Positions 35,901-49,504 of a stretch of 64,000 nt of DNA are shown piece after piece (positions within the stretch are counted from its first letter, which is position 1; each line of letters opens with the position of its first letter). Made by a program: the position numbers and the translations under genes. This DNA comes from Turbatrix aceti (taxonomy: Eukaryota > Nematoda > Chromadorea > Rhabditida > Panagrolaimidae). Location of the stretch: positions 4,473,246 through 4,537,245 of the forward strand of contig OZ017770.1 of NCBI GenBank assembly GCA_963969345.1, given 5' to 3'. Under the pieces are notes generated by a model. It was not told where the DNA came from. It searched no databases and saw only the letters and a program-made list of their open reading frames with translations.

Positions 35901-36919
35901 TTTAATCACTAACCGTTGTTTGAAAACTTTGATAGTTAAACATTCATGTCCCGATTGTTCTTCTCCGAAGCTTCTCGAATATACGGGTTTCGCGCGTGCA
36001 CGAAGTCATGGTTTGTTCCGCGTGCATACCGAGTGCGTTTTTCAAAGAATTGGAGTTGGAGTTAATACACAAGTATTAACCACACCTTTTCACGTACTTT
36101 GCGTTTTGTAATCAAAATGGTGTCTGCATTTGTATTCGACTCAATGGAATAAAGAGCAGGGATAATTTCCAAAAACACCCTAGCATGCCAGTAAACTGAA
36201 CGTGCACAGATCTCAAACAACATAGTAAATCAAGGATGATTAAGCTATGCATACATTTTCTCCACGCACCAGACAACGTTAAAAAATGCAATTTTAAATT
36301 GTTTATACAAATTATTTCAATTGCTTCGTCTGTACTTAACAGAAAGATGACATTTGTCTTAGGAAAAAAATGGGGAACTTAGCATGTTATTTGCATTAAT
36401 CTCAATTTTTTCCCACGCTTTTTCAGACTGTTTCCAATTTTTCCACAACGAATTTGCATCATTTTATATAGTTTATGCAAGAAGTTGTATGGTCAGTAAT
36501 TACTGCAAGGTTGATTTACTGGAACAAATGTCAACATTGTGGTGTATTATGACATCCTATGTTAATTAGTACTATTTGTAACAGATAAAGAAAGTTTAAT
36601 GAAATGTCAGTCTCGGTTCATTTACATCACGGACCGTCAAAACGCATGGATAACGAATTAAATTTTATTTTTCATAGCATTGTTTTTCATACGTGCCCGT
36701 TTCTTTTAGTTTAGGTTACATGATCTGGCTAATGCATTTTCCCTTTTTCGTTTTTTTGCATAGGTGTCCAAAAATGCGCTTTTTAAATAAATTATTAATC
36801 ACCGTATTGTGTTTTTGCTTAGCCCTCCAGTGAGGCATTCGGGCCTTCCAAACTTCGTATAATAAAAAAATTTCACATTCTATCGTCAATAAAAAAAATA
36901 AATTTCAGGTAATACAGCA
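29985..36919. other. Gene desert of about 6.9 kb upstream of the DM-domain gene
   Basis: No ORF here shows splice structure, domains or signal peptides; the longest frames (30786-31094 on both strands) are mutual shadows. The DNA is AT-rich with scattered GATAA and TTAATTAATTAATTAA (about 34162) motifs and poly-A/T runs. Its size is unusual beside the dense 4.5-30 kb block. The likeliest content is cis-regulatory DNA or unseen non-coding 5' exons. Confidence 0.5.
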
Positions 36920-37263
36920 ATGTGGTTGTCAGGTTATTTTGTCGTCACATTTGCTATTTTAGCGACACATCTCAGTGTCACAGGTTTGTGATAACAAATG
37001 TTACAAAATTTACGGCATGAATCTTTTTAGCCATGCGTGTACCCGACGTCAGCGTCCAAAAAAGATTCAACTTCAACTTTCTGCGAACATGGAAACCCCT
37101 CGGCTTTGCTGAGCCTCTGACCAACGAGGAAACCAATCCTGCGCCAAAACAGGATACAGAGAAAAAAGAACGTATAAGCAACACGTATACGCAACGCTTA
37201 ATACGCCAAAAACTAATGTGTATTGCAGCTCTGCAAAGCACAAAAGCATGCGTTAATTTTTGA
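36920..37263 (+). CDS. Small secreted peptide precursor (98 residues), unrecognised
   Basis: Exons 36920-36983 and 37031-37263 join in phase. Exon 1 is almost exactly a signal peptide (MWLSGYFVVTFAILATHLSV). The intron of 47 bp ends CTTTTTAG. The secreted part has possible convertase sites QKR (before FNFNFLRTWKPLGF) and KKER, and ends with two cysteines nine residues apart followed by VNF, which could form a disulfide loop. Signal peptide plus dibasic sites suggests a neuropeptide or hormone precursor. No glycine amidation signal is seen, and I recognise no family. It stands alone in a gene-poor stretch; AATAAA follows at about 37297. Confidence 0.55.
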
Positions 37264-38161
37264 TCATGTTATCATCCGTAACATACATCAAAAGAAATAA
37301 AAAGTCGAATCGTATACGATATAACCGTGTTTGTTTTGCCGATATGACACTGAATTGCTCTTTGAAGAAGTTTTTAAGTGTACTACAGTGGCTACAATAT
37401 ATTTATTTTTTTAAAGCACTACAAAATAAAAAAAAAACCTGATTGAAGATTGCGGCAAAAATCAAATTTTGCGTGTTTTCGAAGCAGCTCAAAAATAAAG
37501 CATGAATAAATCATGTCAGATGAAAAAAAAGATACCCAGCTTCCTGTTCCACATTTTTTTGTCAATCAGATATCAGACTGTAAAGCGGATCTTAGCGACC
37601 TTTTTAAAGCGGCAAAATCTAGACAACGTATTTTTTTAAACTACACAATATCAAGTGTATCTTACAAATGAAGTTTATGAATTCAGTTCAAGACACAAAT
37701 AACTTGAAAAGCCAAAATAAAAATATTTTGGCAACACAATTTTAGAAAATGATTTCAAAACTTTCGGTAAAGGTATTCATGTTTTTTCAACTGTTGGTCT
37801 TAGTAATTTGTCACACATTACATATTTAGTACAGCGAGAATTGTGTGCCCATTAATTCATGTTGGAAACCGATTGTGTGGTTTCCTAATGACAGAATATC
37901 AATCTTCTGGAAAACAAAAAAAACAATAGTCACAAAAAAAGGCAGGAAATCATATGTCATCCAGTTATCAAGTGTTCGTTCGCTCGACTACGAAAAAAAA
38001 AGTTCCGTGATGCATTTGCCGCGTGCGCATTTGTGGTCTCGGTGCGCTGCAATTTGCGATTATCTTCAGAGTTCACTCTGTGATTTTTCACGTTTTTTTA
38101 TTCGATCTCGCTGTTTCTCATCCGTTTGTGCCTAACTTTCGCGTTTCTTTTTTCAGTAGTC
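37264..38161 (+). other. Interval upstream of ATP synthase subunit g
   Basis: AT-rich, no supported ORF; an AATAAA motif near 37297 and CAAAATAAAAA near 37421 may end the peptide gene. TTTTTTCAG ends at 38156, five bases before the next ATG, and looks like a trans-splice acceptor. Confidence 0.45.
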
Positions 38162-38603
38162 ATGGCCACGAAGGTGACTTTCTTGGAAAAGCTTGCCAAC
38201 CTTTCCGGTGTCCTTTACCGCCACCAGGCGCGCCAGTTTCCGCGTCGCCTCGATCTTCTCACCAAGGTCGCCAAGCGTGAGCTCGCACCGCCGCGCACAT
38301 CTGACTGGCCTGCTATCCAGAAAGAGTTCCAGCAACTCATCAAGTCCGTCGAATCCGGTGCCTACCGCAACTTGACTCTTCGTGTATGTTTTTTATCCAT
38401 GATTTGTTGAACATTTGTATGACATTCATTATTCTTTGCAGGACGCTGCTATTTACACCGCCGTCGGACTCGAAGTTGTCTTCTGGTTCTTCATCGGTGA
38501 GATCATTGGCCGTCGCTACATCATCGGTTACCTTGTTCCTGCTGACTATGTCTCAAAGGAAACCAAGGTCCAGGTTGCTGCCATTGAGGCAGAAAAGAAC
38601 TAG
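38162..38603 (+). CDS. Mitochondrial ATP synthase subunit g
   Basis: Exons 38162-38383 and 38442-38603 encode 127 residues, the expected size for animal subunit g. The protein is a small membrane-peripheral component of the Fo sector that helps ATP synthase dimers form and bend the cristae. The N-terminal basic stretch (VLYRHQARQFPRRLDLLTKVAKREL) and the single hydrophobic segment near 76-95 (YTAVGLEVVFWFFIGEIIG) match the family; GxxxG-like spacing lies in that helix. No cleavable presequence is obvious, as is usual for this subunit. An acceptor five bases before the ATG suggests a very short, possibly trans-spliced leader. It converges with the V-ATPase B gene. Confidence 0.9.
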
Positions 38604-39179
38604 GCTGTAGTTGCTGTGTTTTTATTGACACCGTCTTGATTAGCGATAAAGATTTTTGGTATGTAACTTTGTATGGTTGTTTGTGGTCTCAAGGGAAGCG
38701 TTTTCTGTTACAAGAAAGCTGGCGAGGGAAATTTAGCATCAATCGATGATGTGCAGTAATTTGCGTCACTTTTTGTTACGCGCTTGCTTTATCCGGGGAC
38801 AGTCTAGGTTCCATTTAAGTTTTTGCATTGCCAACTATTCGTTGTGATGTTCGCGTTGGCGATTATGGAAGTAGACTGGTTTCATGGCTTTCAGAGATTT
38901 TTAACAAGTACCCTAGAACATGTCTGCAAGCAAGTCTGATGTCAAACGATCTTAATGAGTCTGACTGTCTTTTGTTCGGCTGATATAAGCATTTATACAT
39001 ACTTCAAAAAATGAGAATTTAATACTGTGAAAAACTTTAGCTTTTTTAAATTTGTCATCCATCTGCAGAAAACTGATAAATATAGGCGGCTAAAGAGATA
39101 AACACTAATTAAGTGATTTGTTCGCGTATGATGAATATAAAAAATGTGAGAATGTCAGAAGAGAGCGGAGTATATCAGT
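38604..39179. other. Convergent 3' intergenic region
   Basis: The 3' ends of the subunit g gene (+) and V-ATPase subunit B gene (-) face each other across about 575 bp. No ORF or RNA gene is seen. Confidence 0.5.
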
Positions 39180-40887
<1,708 letters not shown>

Positions 40888-41521
40888 GTTCTTCCCTTGT
40901 AGAGTGAAAGAGTGCTGCAACTAACTAAGCATTTATCCACGTCAGCACGAAAATTACAAACACACGCAACAATATGTCGAATAAAAAACAAAAACATTGA
41001 ACAGTGAAAATTCGCATACAACACCCCTCTCAAGCATATTCACAACGCATCCAAGGGAACAAAAATCTACTGATTGATAGTTGGTCTTTTATCTTGCGAT
41101 CGCGCCAGGACCATGCGGAGAATCAAAAATTGATCGTGCGCTGAGCACGCACACATTTGCACAAAAGGACGAGACGAGCCGACTCTCTGTCATATTCCGA
41201 TACGCAGTCTGTATACGAGGTTACACAGCCAGCCACACTGCATGGTTCATTTGGGCGCATACTAGTAATAATAATTTGTTTATCTGTCCCAGGCAATCGC
41301 CAATTTACAAAAAAAGGATTTATTTTTATCGGACGTTAATTCAATACAAATCAATTACTTGTAGATACAAAAATGCTGTAGAATATCTTATCAGCATATT
41401 GGTGGTTAATTTGATGATGATCGCCGCAGCATGCATATTGCCATGCATGTGGTGTGCATTAGACCAGGTGGTTGTCGATACGATACGCACACGCTGGATC
41501 CAGCATTAATGTCTCTCGGTG
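40888..41521. other. Interval between V-ATPase B and the WD40 gene
   Basis: It holds the upstream region of the V-ATPase B gene and the 3' UTR of the WD40 gene, both on the minus strand. No supported ORF; a 142-codon plus frame at 41081-41509 lacks gene features. Confidence 0.4.
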
Positions 41522-43672
41522 TTAGAGTTTACGCTTTGTAGCCGTTTGTCCCTTTCGGGTGATACCAACGGTACTCGGATGATTTACAAAGAATTCAGGG
41601 TGAGGATCCTGTTCATTGGGAGATTTCAAAGTTGTTGTCCATATGCGGATAGTGTGATCATCAGAGGCACTTGCCATCATGGTTTTGAATTTTGGATTGA
41701 AAGCTACTGAATTCACGTTTTTTGCATGCCCTGACAGTTTTGCTATGGGTTTTGTATCCGTAAGACGCCAGATAACGATTTGATGCCCTGAAAAACAGCG
41801 TAAACTCAGAATAAATTTTGGCAACCAACGGCACTGTGAATCTTACCCGTTTCAGTGCCAGAAGCAACGAAATGATTATCAACACCACCGAAAGCAGCCG
41901 GTATGACGTACTTGTAATTAGTTGCGCCAAAGAAAGATTGTAAACGAGTACGAGTAGAAAGACACCATAAATGAATTCCATGACTTTTAGTTGTAACTAG
42001 ACAGAGATTTTCTTTCTCATCCACAGTGAATGCCATAATCGGGGAGGTTTCAGAAATGACTGTTTCATCGGTGCGTTTTTCGAAGTCGTAATGCCGGATC
42101 CTAAAAAGCAACGTTAAAAATTATAAAATCAATTAAAATCATACCTGTCAAGAGTGTCCGATGCCAAAACCGATTTTCCGCTTTTCAGAGCCACAATCGT
42201 TCGAATACGAAAACCGGTGAAATTATTTGAAAAGTCCAGAGGAACTACAGGATCGTACTCGGCCATTGAAAAGTTGCCACGTTGATCCCCGCAGACGAGT
42301 CTGTGACCTTCGTTTGGAAAAAAGACAGCAGTTGAGAATTTATCGGCTAGCAGTTTTTTGCTTTCTGTGGGAGTGTAGGGTGTAGATTTCTTGAGAGCTT
42401 CAAAAACGTAGACGCCGATATTGCGCTCTTCTGACACGCCACATGCCAGATACTTGCTATCGGCACTCCACGAGATCGACGTCACCCCAACAATGTCATC
42501 TGTTATAGTAATACGGTTGCAATACACTACCCGATCAGTGGATTCAACATGCCAGATGTATACGATACCCGTCTGTCCGGCAGACGCGAGGTAGTTTCCG
42601 CAAGGCGAAAAAGCAAGGCACCATACCGGGTTTTCGTGATCGGCAATTATCTAAAAGAACGAACACGTGTGAGTTGGGAACACGAGACAAGATAAGATGA
42701 ACGGCTGTTACCTGTGAGGTACGAGTCGGAACGTTAAGCGCATTGCAAAAGTGATCCTTCATCAGGAAATGACCCTCGCGTGAAAAGCTAGCATTCCCTG
42801 AGTGGAAAGTGCAAGAACGGGCTTGAAAATCGCTAGCTAGAAAAAAATCTTTGATGACAAAGGTCGTATGACAAAGCAAATCACTAACCCTGATTCAAGA
42901 GCTGATCAAGCCGTCGTGGTGGGACCAGGATTTTTGAGGGAAGCATGCTCTCGATCACGTTCAGCAGACTCTGGTTGTTCTGCAGTCTGAGCAGCTTGCA
43001 GAAGATCTTGGCTGCTTTTTCGGGTTTGGTAGCCACCGCGACGGCGTAGTACCGACGACGACTGGCATATTCCTTGTCACGAGGATATACGGTTTGCAGG
43101 AGGGTAAGTGCCTTGAGCGTATTGCTACTCGCGAGGCACTCATGAATGATCTGCTCAAGCAGCAGGGTCCTGATGGCTTTATGGGATGCGGGAGAGAGCT
43201 GTGGCTTAAGAAAATCCACAACTACAATTGCTCGTGACCAGCAAGAGGCCAACACCTCCTGTCGAAGCCGAGACACGTACGTGCTTTCGTCACGACAACC
43301 ACTTTCTTCGAAGAGCATAGCCACGGTATCCCTATAAATGCAAGCGGTTTAACGTCACCCAGTCTGTCTTCCGGAGGAAACCTACATCATGCCCTGCTCT
43401 CGAAGATATTGGCTAATCACCCGGAGTGTATTGCATTTACGACGACTCAACGGTACCGTACGCCTCGCAGTCACTCCATTGCTCGTTGATGTCGTGGATG
43501 CGAAGGCGCGAGGCATGTTTCGGCACTTGGAACAGGGAGCTAGGATGCCATCGAGGGGTGCTAGTTGGCCGTTGGTACGCAGCCCGTCGGGGCTCTGTAC
43601 CTTTAGCCTGTTACCCACGGATGTGCCATTCTCGCTTGCAGTCGGCGCTGACAGTCCAACTCCGTCTTGCAT
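41522..43672 (-). CDS. WDR26/GID7-like LisH-CTLH WD40 protein (GID/CTLH E3 ligase subunit)
   Basis: Minus-strand exons 43672-43386, 43331-42889, 42836-42712, 42650-42145, 42100-41847 and 41787-41522 encode 626 residues. A low-complexity N-terminus leads into a LisH-like helix pair near 80-115 (RRKCNTLRVISQYLREQGM, then TVAMLFEESGC). A CTLH-type helical region follows (SRLRQEVLASCWSRAIVVVD), then six to seven WD40 repeats (for example PVWCLAFSPCGNYLASAGQT, SISWSADSKYLACG, NSVAFNPKFKTMMASASDD). LisH-CTLH-WD40 order and the LLxQESGC-like motif match WDR26, the oligomerising subunit of the CTLH/GID ubiquitin ligase. An acceptor (TATTCAG) lies five bases before the ATG. An open frame at 44286-44459 could splice onto it in phase but has no ATG, so a longer N-terminus is possible. 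Confidence 0.85.
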
Positions 43673-46600
43673 TCGCCTGAATAGAATGACAGTCAAAACC
43701 CGTAACCCGTGGTCCCCCACAGAGATCAATGGTATCAATGTCTTGTCAAAAACAAACACTGTTGCGTCAAACAAACAATGTACTGTAAATATTTTTTTTC
43801 GAATTTCCATAACTCATTTTTCTAAAGTTTCCAAAAGAAGTGGTAAAAAACTGAAACGCGCACGGAAAGGGAAGAGACCAACGTCATGTGATGACTCTTA
43901 GAACGTTTGCACGCTCGCCGTATGCCTCCAGCACCGTCGAAACGAAAAACGACTCGTTAAACAGACGTTGGTACCTGTGACCAGGCGCTTGCATTTCAAC
44001 TAAAAATGATCACCCGGGCAGAGCGTACGCTGTGAATATCGATAACAGCTGATGGCAGCTTTTTAGAGCAAATCACCAAAAACGAAACACAACTTTTTTG
44101 GACATAAAATGAAGTTTCTTTTTTCTTTTTTTTTGCCCGACAAAGCACATGTTATTCTTCTCACCTGATTTTACACGGTGGAGGCGACGTCTTTGAAGCA
44201 ATTGACGAACAAAGAGCGCCGTTTGAATGGTGTAAGCTAAAACACATGTTTTTTTTCTTATGGAAGCCAAAGATGATTGAACATACCACTGCGGCGACAC
44301 TTTGGCAGAATCTTGGATCCCGATCTTACCCGGATCTAACTGAGACGACAAAGAAAAGTTACGATCACGACTCTGACTACTGTTCGTTGCTGGGCCAACG
44401 CAGCCTCTCAAACCGCGACGCAGCGTTGGTTTGAGGTTGTTGTAACACGCGACCGGCAATTCCTTAAAAGCAGTACGTCAATAATCATGTTCAACGTTAG
44501 AAAACTAAAATTAATGATACTGTCAAGAAATCACACGTGTGCCTGTGGGGAACGTCCGATTTCTTGCGATGCAAGACATTTTGGTTCGATACAATCAAAG
44601 CACGCTGTGCAGAATAAATACATCCAGACTGTTCGGTGGTGGGCAGCAGCAACAGTTGACGCGCAACTCTCACGGTTGTAGACGGATGCGCGCAAAGAGC
44701 AAAAGCATTGCAAAGGCAATAACACTCAAAATTCATCCCTCTGGTTAAAACAGGTACTGTCTGACGAAAAAAACAAGAACGTATAGAATATTCGTTCAAG
44801 GTTTTGGATAGATTTTTCGATTTTTGTGACACCGCGCAATGCCACATAAATAACAGACAACCCCGCGACAGAACGGTCAGATGACAGCGTCCCATTCCTG
44901 TTGTTTTACCGGAGAGAGAAGTTCCGTGAGGCAAACGTTATTTACAATAGAAATCTATGGGATCATCGATTTGCTGTAGAAAACGTACTAGCAAAAAAAC
45001 AAATAACAACAATTTTCAAAGTCATTGGTTGCTACAAAACTCTGCATACTTTGCGGCGTAATTTTTCTCCAAGTCAGTCGAGCGACGAGCTGTGGGATGG
45101 CCACAGGCCTTTCACGACTAGACTACGCCGACCAGCGGCCATTTTTCTACTACGCTTGCATTTGTTACCCTGTCCTATAACGAACTTCACATTTATTTTT
45201 ACTCCATCGGCTTGATACCGCAACCGACATTGAAATGAATATAACATATTTGAACTCAAGAGACCACATGACAAGTATTTACCAGATAAATACCATAGCC
45301 ATGAACACGCTAAAAGCAAAAAACTAATCGATCGCTTCCAGCGTCGAGGGGGGAAAGAAAGTATTGCAATAACACATGAAAGAGGCAATGGGAAAAGACA
45401 AAAAATTGTGTTTATTGTTTGTCCTCAAGCAAAGTCCTTCGATTTATTGATTGTCAGAGCGCAAAAATTTTACTTGGGCAAAAGTGAGAAAAGAAAACTT
45501 TCAACGATCCCCTGTACTGTCAGTCAACTCGTTCTACGTTGCAGGTAGAAATTATGTTATAAGTACCGTCGTGATACAGAAGAAGAAGACCATTACTTGC
45601 CCTTTTGAGTTCGTATAAAAAATGAGCATGATGAACAGAACTTTTTTTCTTCTTCAAAACCGATTATGATACAAAAAATGTAAAAGTCTCCTACAACCCT
45701 GAAAACAACGTGCACACTAGAAAAAAACTATGCTCACACATTTTGTCGATGAAATACGGTGCACGTGCTTCGCGTCGTTCCAGGGTAGTCTATTTCCCTC
45801 AAATTTTTTTTCCAGTTGTGCCAATGCGAGAGTGCAAAGCGCCTGTGCCCGGCTGCTTTTACGGGGTAAAGCAGAAATAAAAAGACCGCACCACAACGGC
45901 AAACGAGAGGAAGAAGAGAGCAATCGATTAGTTTGCCTATTTTCAGTGGTTTAGTAGAGCCTATCTCTCATGGGGGAAAAGCGAAACTCCCATCACCACA
46001 GGCAATGAGAGAAACAGCTGATTCCTGTTTTTTTTCACCGACTCGTATTCCTTCATAGTGCAGGCTTGCAAGAAAAAGCAGATATTGAGGGGGAGAAAAA
46101 AGGTCGTCGCACTCAGTCACGAGGATTTTGCGCCCGATGTCCAGTCATAGTCAATCGGTCATCTCTGTCGCGCAGTCAAAACACGCTATCTCGTGTCACA
46201 CCTACTTCCCGTATAACCCAACTGCACTTCCTATTCAATGCCTCTTTCGAGACAGACAATTGGGCGATCATGCAAAAAAAAGTGCTGCTCATGAATAACG
46301 TAGAATTCACAAAATACGAAAACTCGTGATTCCCATCAGAAACGTGCATCAAGCGTATGTGGTTGTGATTAAGCATTTCACAAACTTGACAGTCAAACAA
46401 AAACATGCCAATTGTGAATGATCATCGAATAAGGAGGAAAATTTCCCACGTAAACCCAACTTACAGGGACACGAAATTGATGCTCGTTGGCCGCTTGATC
46501 GCGGGAACCTGAAATGGGAAAAATGAAAAGTGGTGAATTCTGAGGGACAAACTGACTGCCGGCATCAAAAGTCCTTCGTTTCATTTGTTCATGAAGGCAA

Positions 46601-49504
46601 AAACTGTGCACTTAGGATGGCTGGGTTGTCGCGTAGAAAATGTCTTGACTGGCAATGAAATTCTGCAATGATCACACGCGGAGAGTCAAGCATCGAAATA
46701 AAAAGAGCGACTGACACGCCTGGGAGCGGACAAACAAAGTGTATAACACTGCTACAACATCAATCAGAGGGCATTGAAAAAGCTTACAAAATCGCAACCA
46801 ACGCACGAATAAAAATATAATTATCAATTCCGCTTTTGTCACATTCGCTTTAAACTGTAGCCTAAAAGAATACTCGCTGCACAATAAGCTCAAGAAATTG
46901 CACAAACAAAGTATACACTTAACCGTCGTACTCCACCATCGTTGTACAAGCTTGTATTCATTCGCATTTAGACAAAAGTTCGTAAGCCTCAAGGCGCACC
47001 TCTTCTACAGAGGATGAGTCAATGGAGGATGAAAACGAAACGTTACCACCCCCACAGGCGCCGTTGGCAGCGCATGAACTAGTCACCCCCCGCCGTTTTT
47101 GTATCTAAAGGAAGCGAAAAAATGCATGACAAAAATTTCTGGATTTGAAAACGCCCTAATAGGTTACAGCCCAGATCGATGGAGCAAGGTGCCGAGCAAA
47201 CAAACAAACAAATAACGAAAAGGACAGCACGTTTACATTTATTTGTAGATAGATAGGCACCGTCTGAGATAGACACCAAGCGATATACACCAAAAAATGC
47301 TCAGCCCCGCTATCCTGCGGTATTCTACCCAATAGCTCTCGTCAGATGACGACAGCCCAATTGGAGACCAGTCTACTTCGCAAGCACTGCGCCTCTCGCA
47401 AGACACAGTGTTCCCTAGTGCAGCAGTCGCCTCTGCCGTTGTTGTTGTCGCGCCTGACAGGCAGGCTCGAGCCGTGTCGGATGAGAGAAAAACAGCGGGT
47501 GCTCCGCTCCGACTTCTGCGCATTTTGTCAATTACAAATCTCATTGGCATAGCGACCAAAATTCCTCCAAAGCACACATTATGCTGAATGGTGGAAGAAT
47601 ACAGAACAAATCCGGTGACTTGTGACGAGGCGAGTTTTCGGTTGACTCGGACCAAGCAGGCAACAACAACGTGTGATGCACATGTGCATAACAGTATAGC
47701 GTATTTGATGGAACGAGCAACGTTTTTACTTTTATTCAAACTAAACCGTGGATGAGAAGTAAACTAGCTTTGCTCTTGCTGACTGAGCGATCAGATGGAG
47801 GCATGGCTGTTATCTGAGGGAAGTGTAATACGAGCACGTGGCTACAACGCATCGCAGAGTGCACACGGTAAAATCAATCTGGAGTGTAAAAATCCTGATT
47901 GTAACGTGAAACAAAAAAACATCTAACACGCTCATTCGTTCATATAATATACCTGGCTGTAGCCGACTCGATACGGCCATTTCCTCTCCTACCGCATCAT
48001 ACATAACTATTGTTCAAATGGTTGTATTACTGCCAACCGTGCTCACATTTCCCTTCTGGCCCCCAACAACATCAAGAGAGTGAAAAGCAAAAAAAGCCTT
48101 GTCTAGCGGCGTGACGCGAGCTGCAAGAACCAAAGAGAAAAAGCATTCATTGTAGCATAAAGATTTTGTCTTCAAAAGATATACATACGATAAGTTGGAC
48201 TTTAATGACCGCTAAGATACTCCTGTCCCGTCATCCTTCCTGCAGCCCCGATATATGTATGCCTTTTCTGCAAACCACTTCATATCGGCTAGAGTTAGGC
48301 TGCTAACTTTACCGGGCGAAACAATTAACCCCTATAATTAAACCACGCTGCAGCGATCATCGGCATATGATGACCGCTACACCCATCGCACGAAAAATCA
48401 CCATATACGTCAACTCGAATCTAACGTGTAAAACTCAATCTAGGAACTGCATGTTAAACAGTGGCGTGTGGTAAAAGGTCTCCTGTTGTCTCCGACGATA
48501 TAGTAGACACAAGATGAGATCCGCGGCAATTCTGTCAGTCGGTCACTCTCATCGGCCGGCGGCGGACGCGTTATTAGCGACGAGTGCGAAAAATATTTAT
48601 GCTACACCAACCGGACGAGTCGAGTCGAACTAGGCACATCTTTTCCTTCATCGATCGAAACAAATACATATTGACTTAGTGACAGCTTTGTATTGTTGTT
48701 TCTTCTCATGGCACAACTGCAAAGCGCAGACGATTTCCTTTACGGATAATTTCAAAGTGCACCACCGCCGCCTGTGTTTTTACTGCGCATTTTCCCCGGA
48801 TTCTGTTTGCCCTGGAGCACCAAAATATATGAACACGCGACAAGCAGAAGAATCTGGTAGTTAAAAAAGTTCAAAAAAAACAAGCAATTAATTTACAAAC
48901 GGTTTCTGTCAAGACAGGTCGTTTTTTGAGGAAGTGAAATCCAGTTTGGGAAAACTAAAAAATGTCTGTGTTTTCTCTTTGCAATATTGATTTCCATAAA
49001 GAAGAAAAAAATTAATGCTTCTCGAAGCTCTCTCTTGTCAAATGTATTTCCCCCAAAAAATACATTTTGCAATCAATTAGTTTGGTTATTTTTAGTCTTC
49101 AAGTTGGTCACAATGACTTTAAAAATCAAATTTTTTTTCTTATCAAGCCTGCGCGACTATCACTGTTGTGCTTTGCAAAAAGAGCCCCCCAAATTGTTGC
49201 TGGTTATTCAGTCGAGAGCATATTTTTAACTACTTCAAGTTCATGACACTGCTATAATTTAATTACCATCTCCCCCAAGACGACAGAATTTGTTTACCGA
49301 AAACGAAAAACAAAATGATGTTTTGCATTGTTGCTCGTCAAAGTTTTAGACTTTTCTGATTTATAAAACAGTATTATTTATTATTACAAGGAAAGGAGTC
49401 AAAATGCAAAATATCGGGAGATAAAATCAGAAATCGAACAAGAAATGAGATATGCAAATGCATGCAAAAAAACAGAGAGAACAATAGAAAACGACAAGTG
49501 TTTA
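43673..49504. other. Gene-poor region of about 5.8 kb
   Basis: Apart from one 166-codon minus-strand ORF listed separately, no frame shows splice signals or domains. A possible 5' exon of the WDR26-like gene may lie near 44286-44459 (minus). Around 48480-48620 is a GC-rich patch with CGGCCGGCGGCGG, which may be regulatory. The remainder is AT-rich. Confidence 0.45.
47239..47739 (-). CDS. Possible intronless 166-residue membrane protein, unrecognised
   Basis: This is the longest frame in the window not explained by a recognised gene. Residues near 10-30 (SIKYAILLCTCASHVVVACL) and near 140-160 (AGLSIFWCISLGVYL) are hydrophobic, and the middle is Ser/Thr/Ala-rich. AATAAA overlaps the stop codon. 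With no introns in a genome of intron-rich genes and no recognised motif, it may be chance; comparison with related species would settle this. Confidence 0.25.
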   Translation of the reverse strand: MNKSKNVARSIKYAILLCTCASHVVVACLVRVNRKLASSQVTGFVLYSSTIQHNVCFGGILVAMPMRFVIDKMRRSRSGAPAVFLSSDTARACLSGATTTTAEATAALGNTVSCERRSACEVDWSPIGLSSSDESYWVEYRRIAGLSIFWCISLGVYLRRCLSIYK

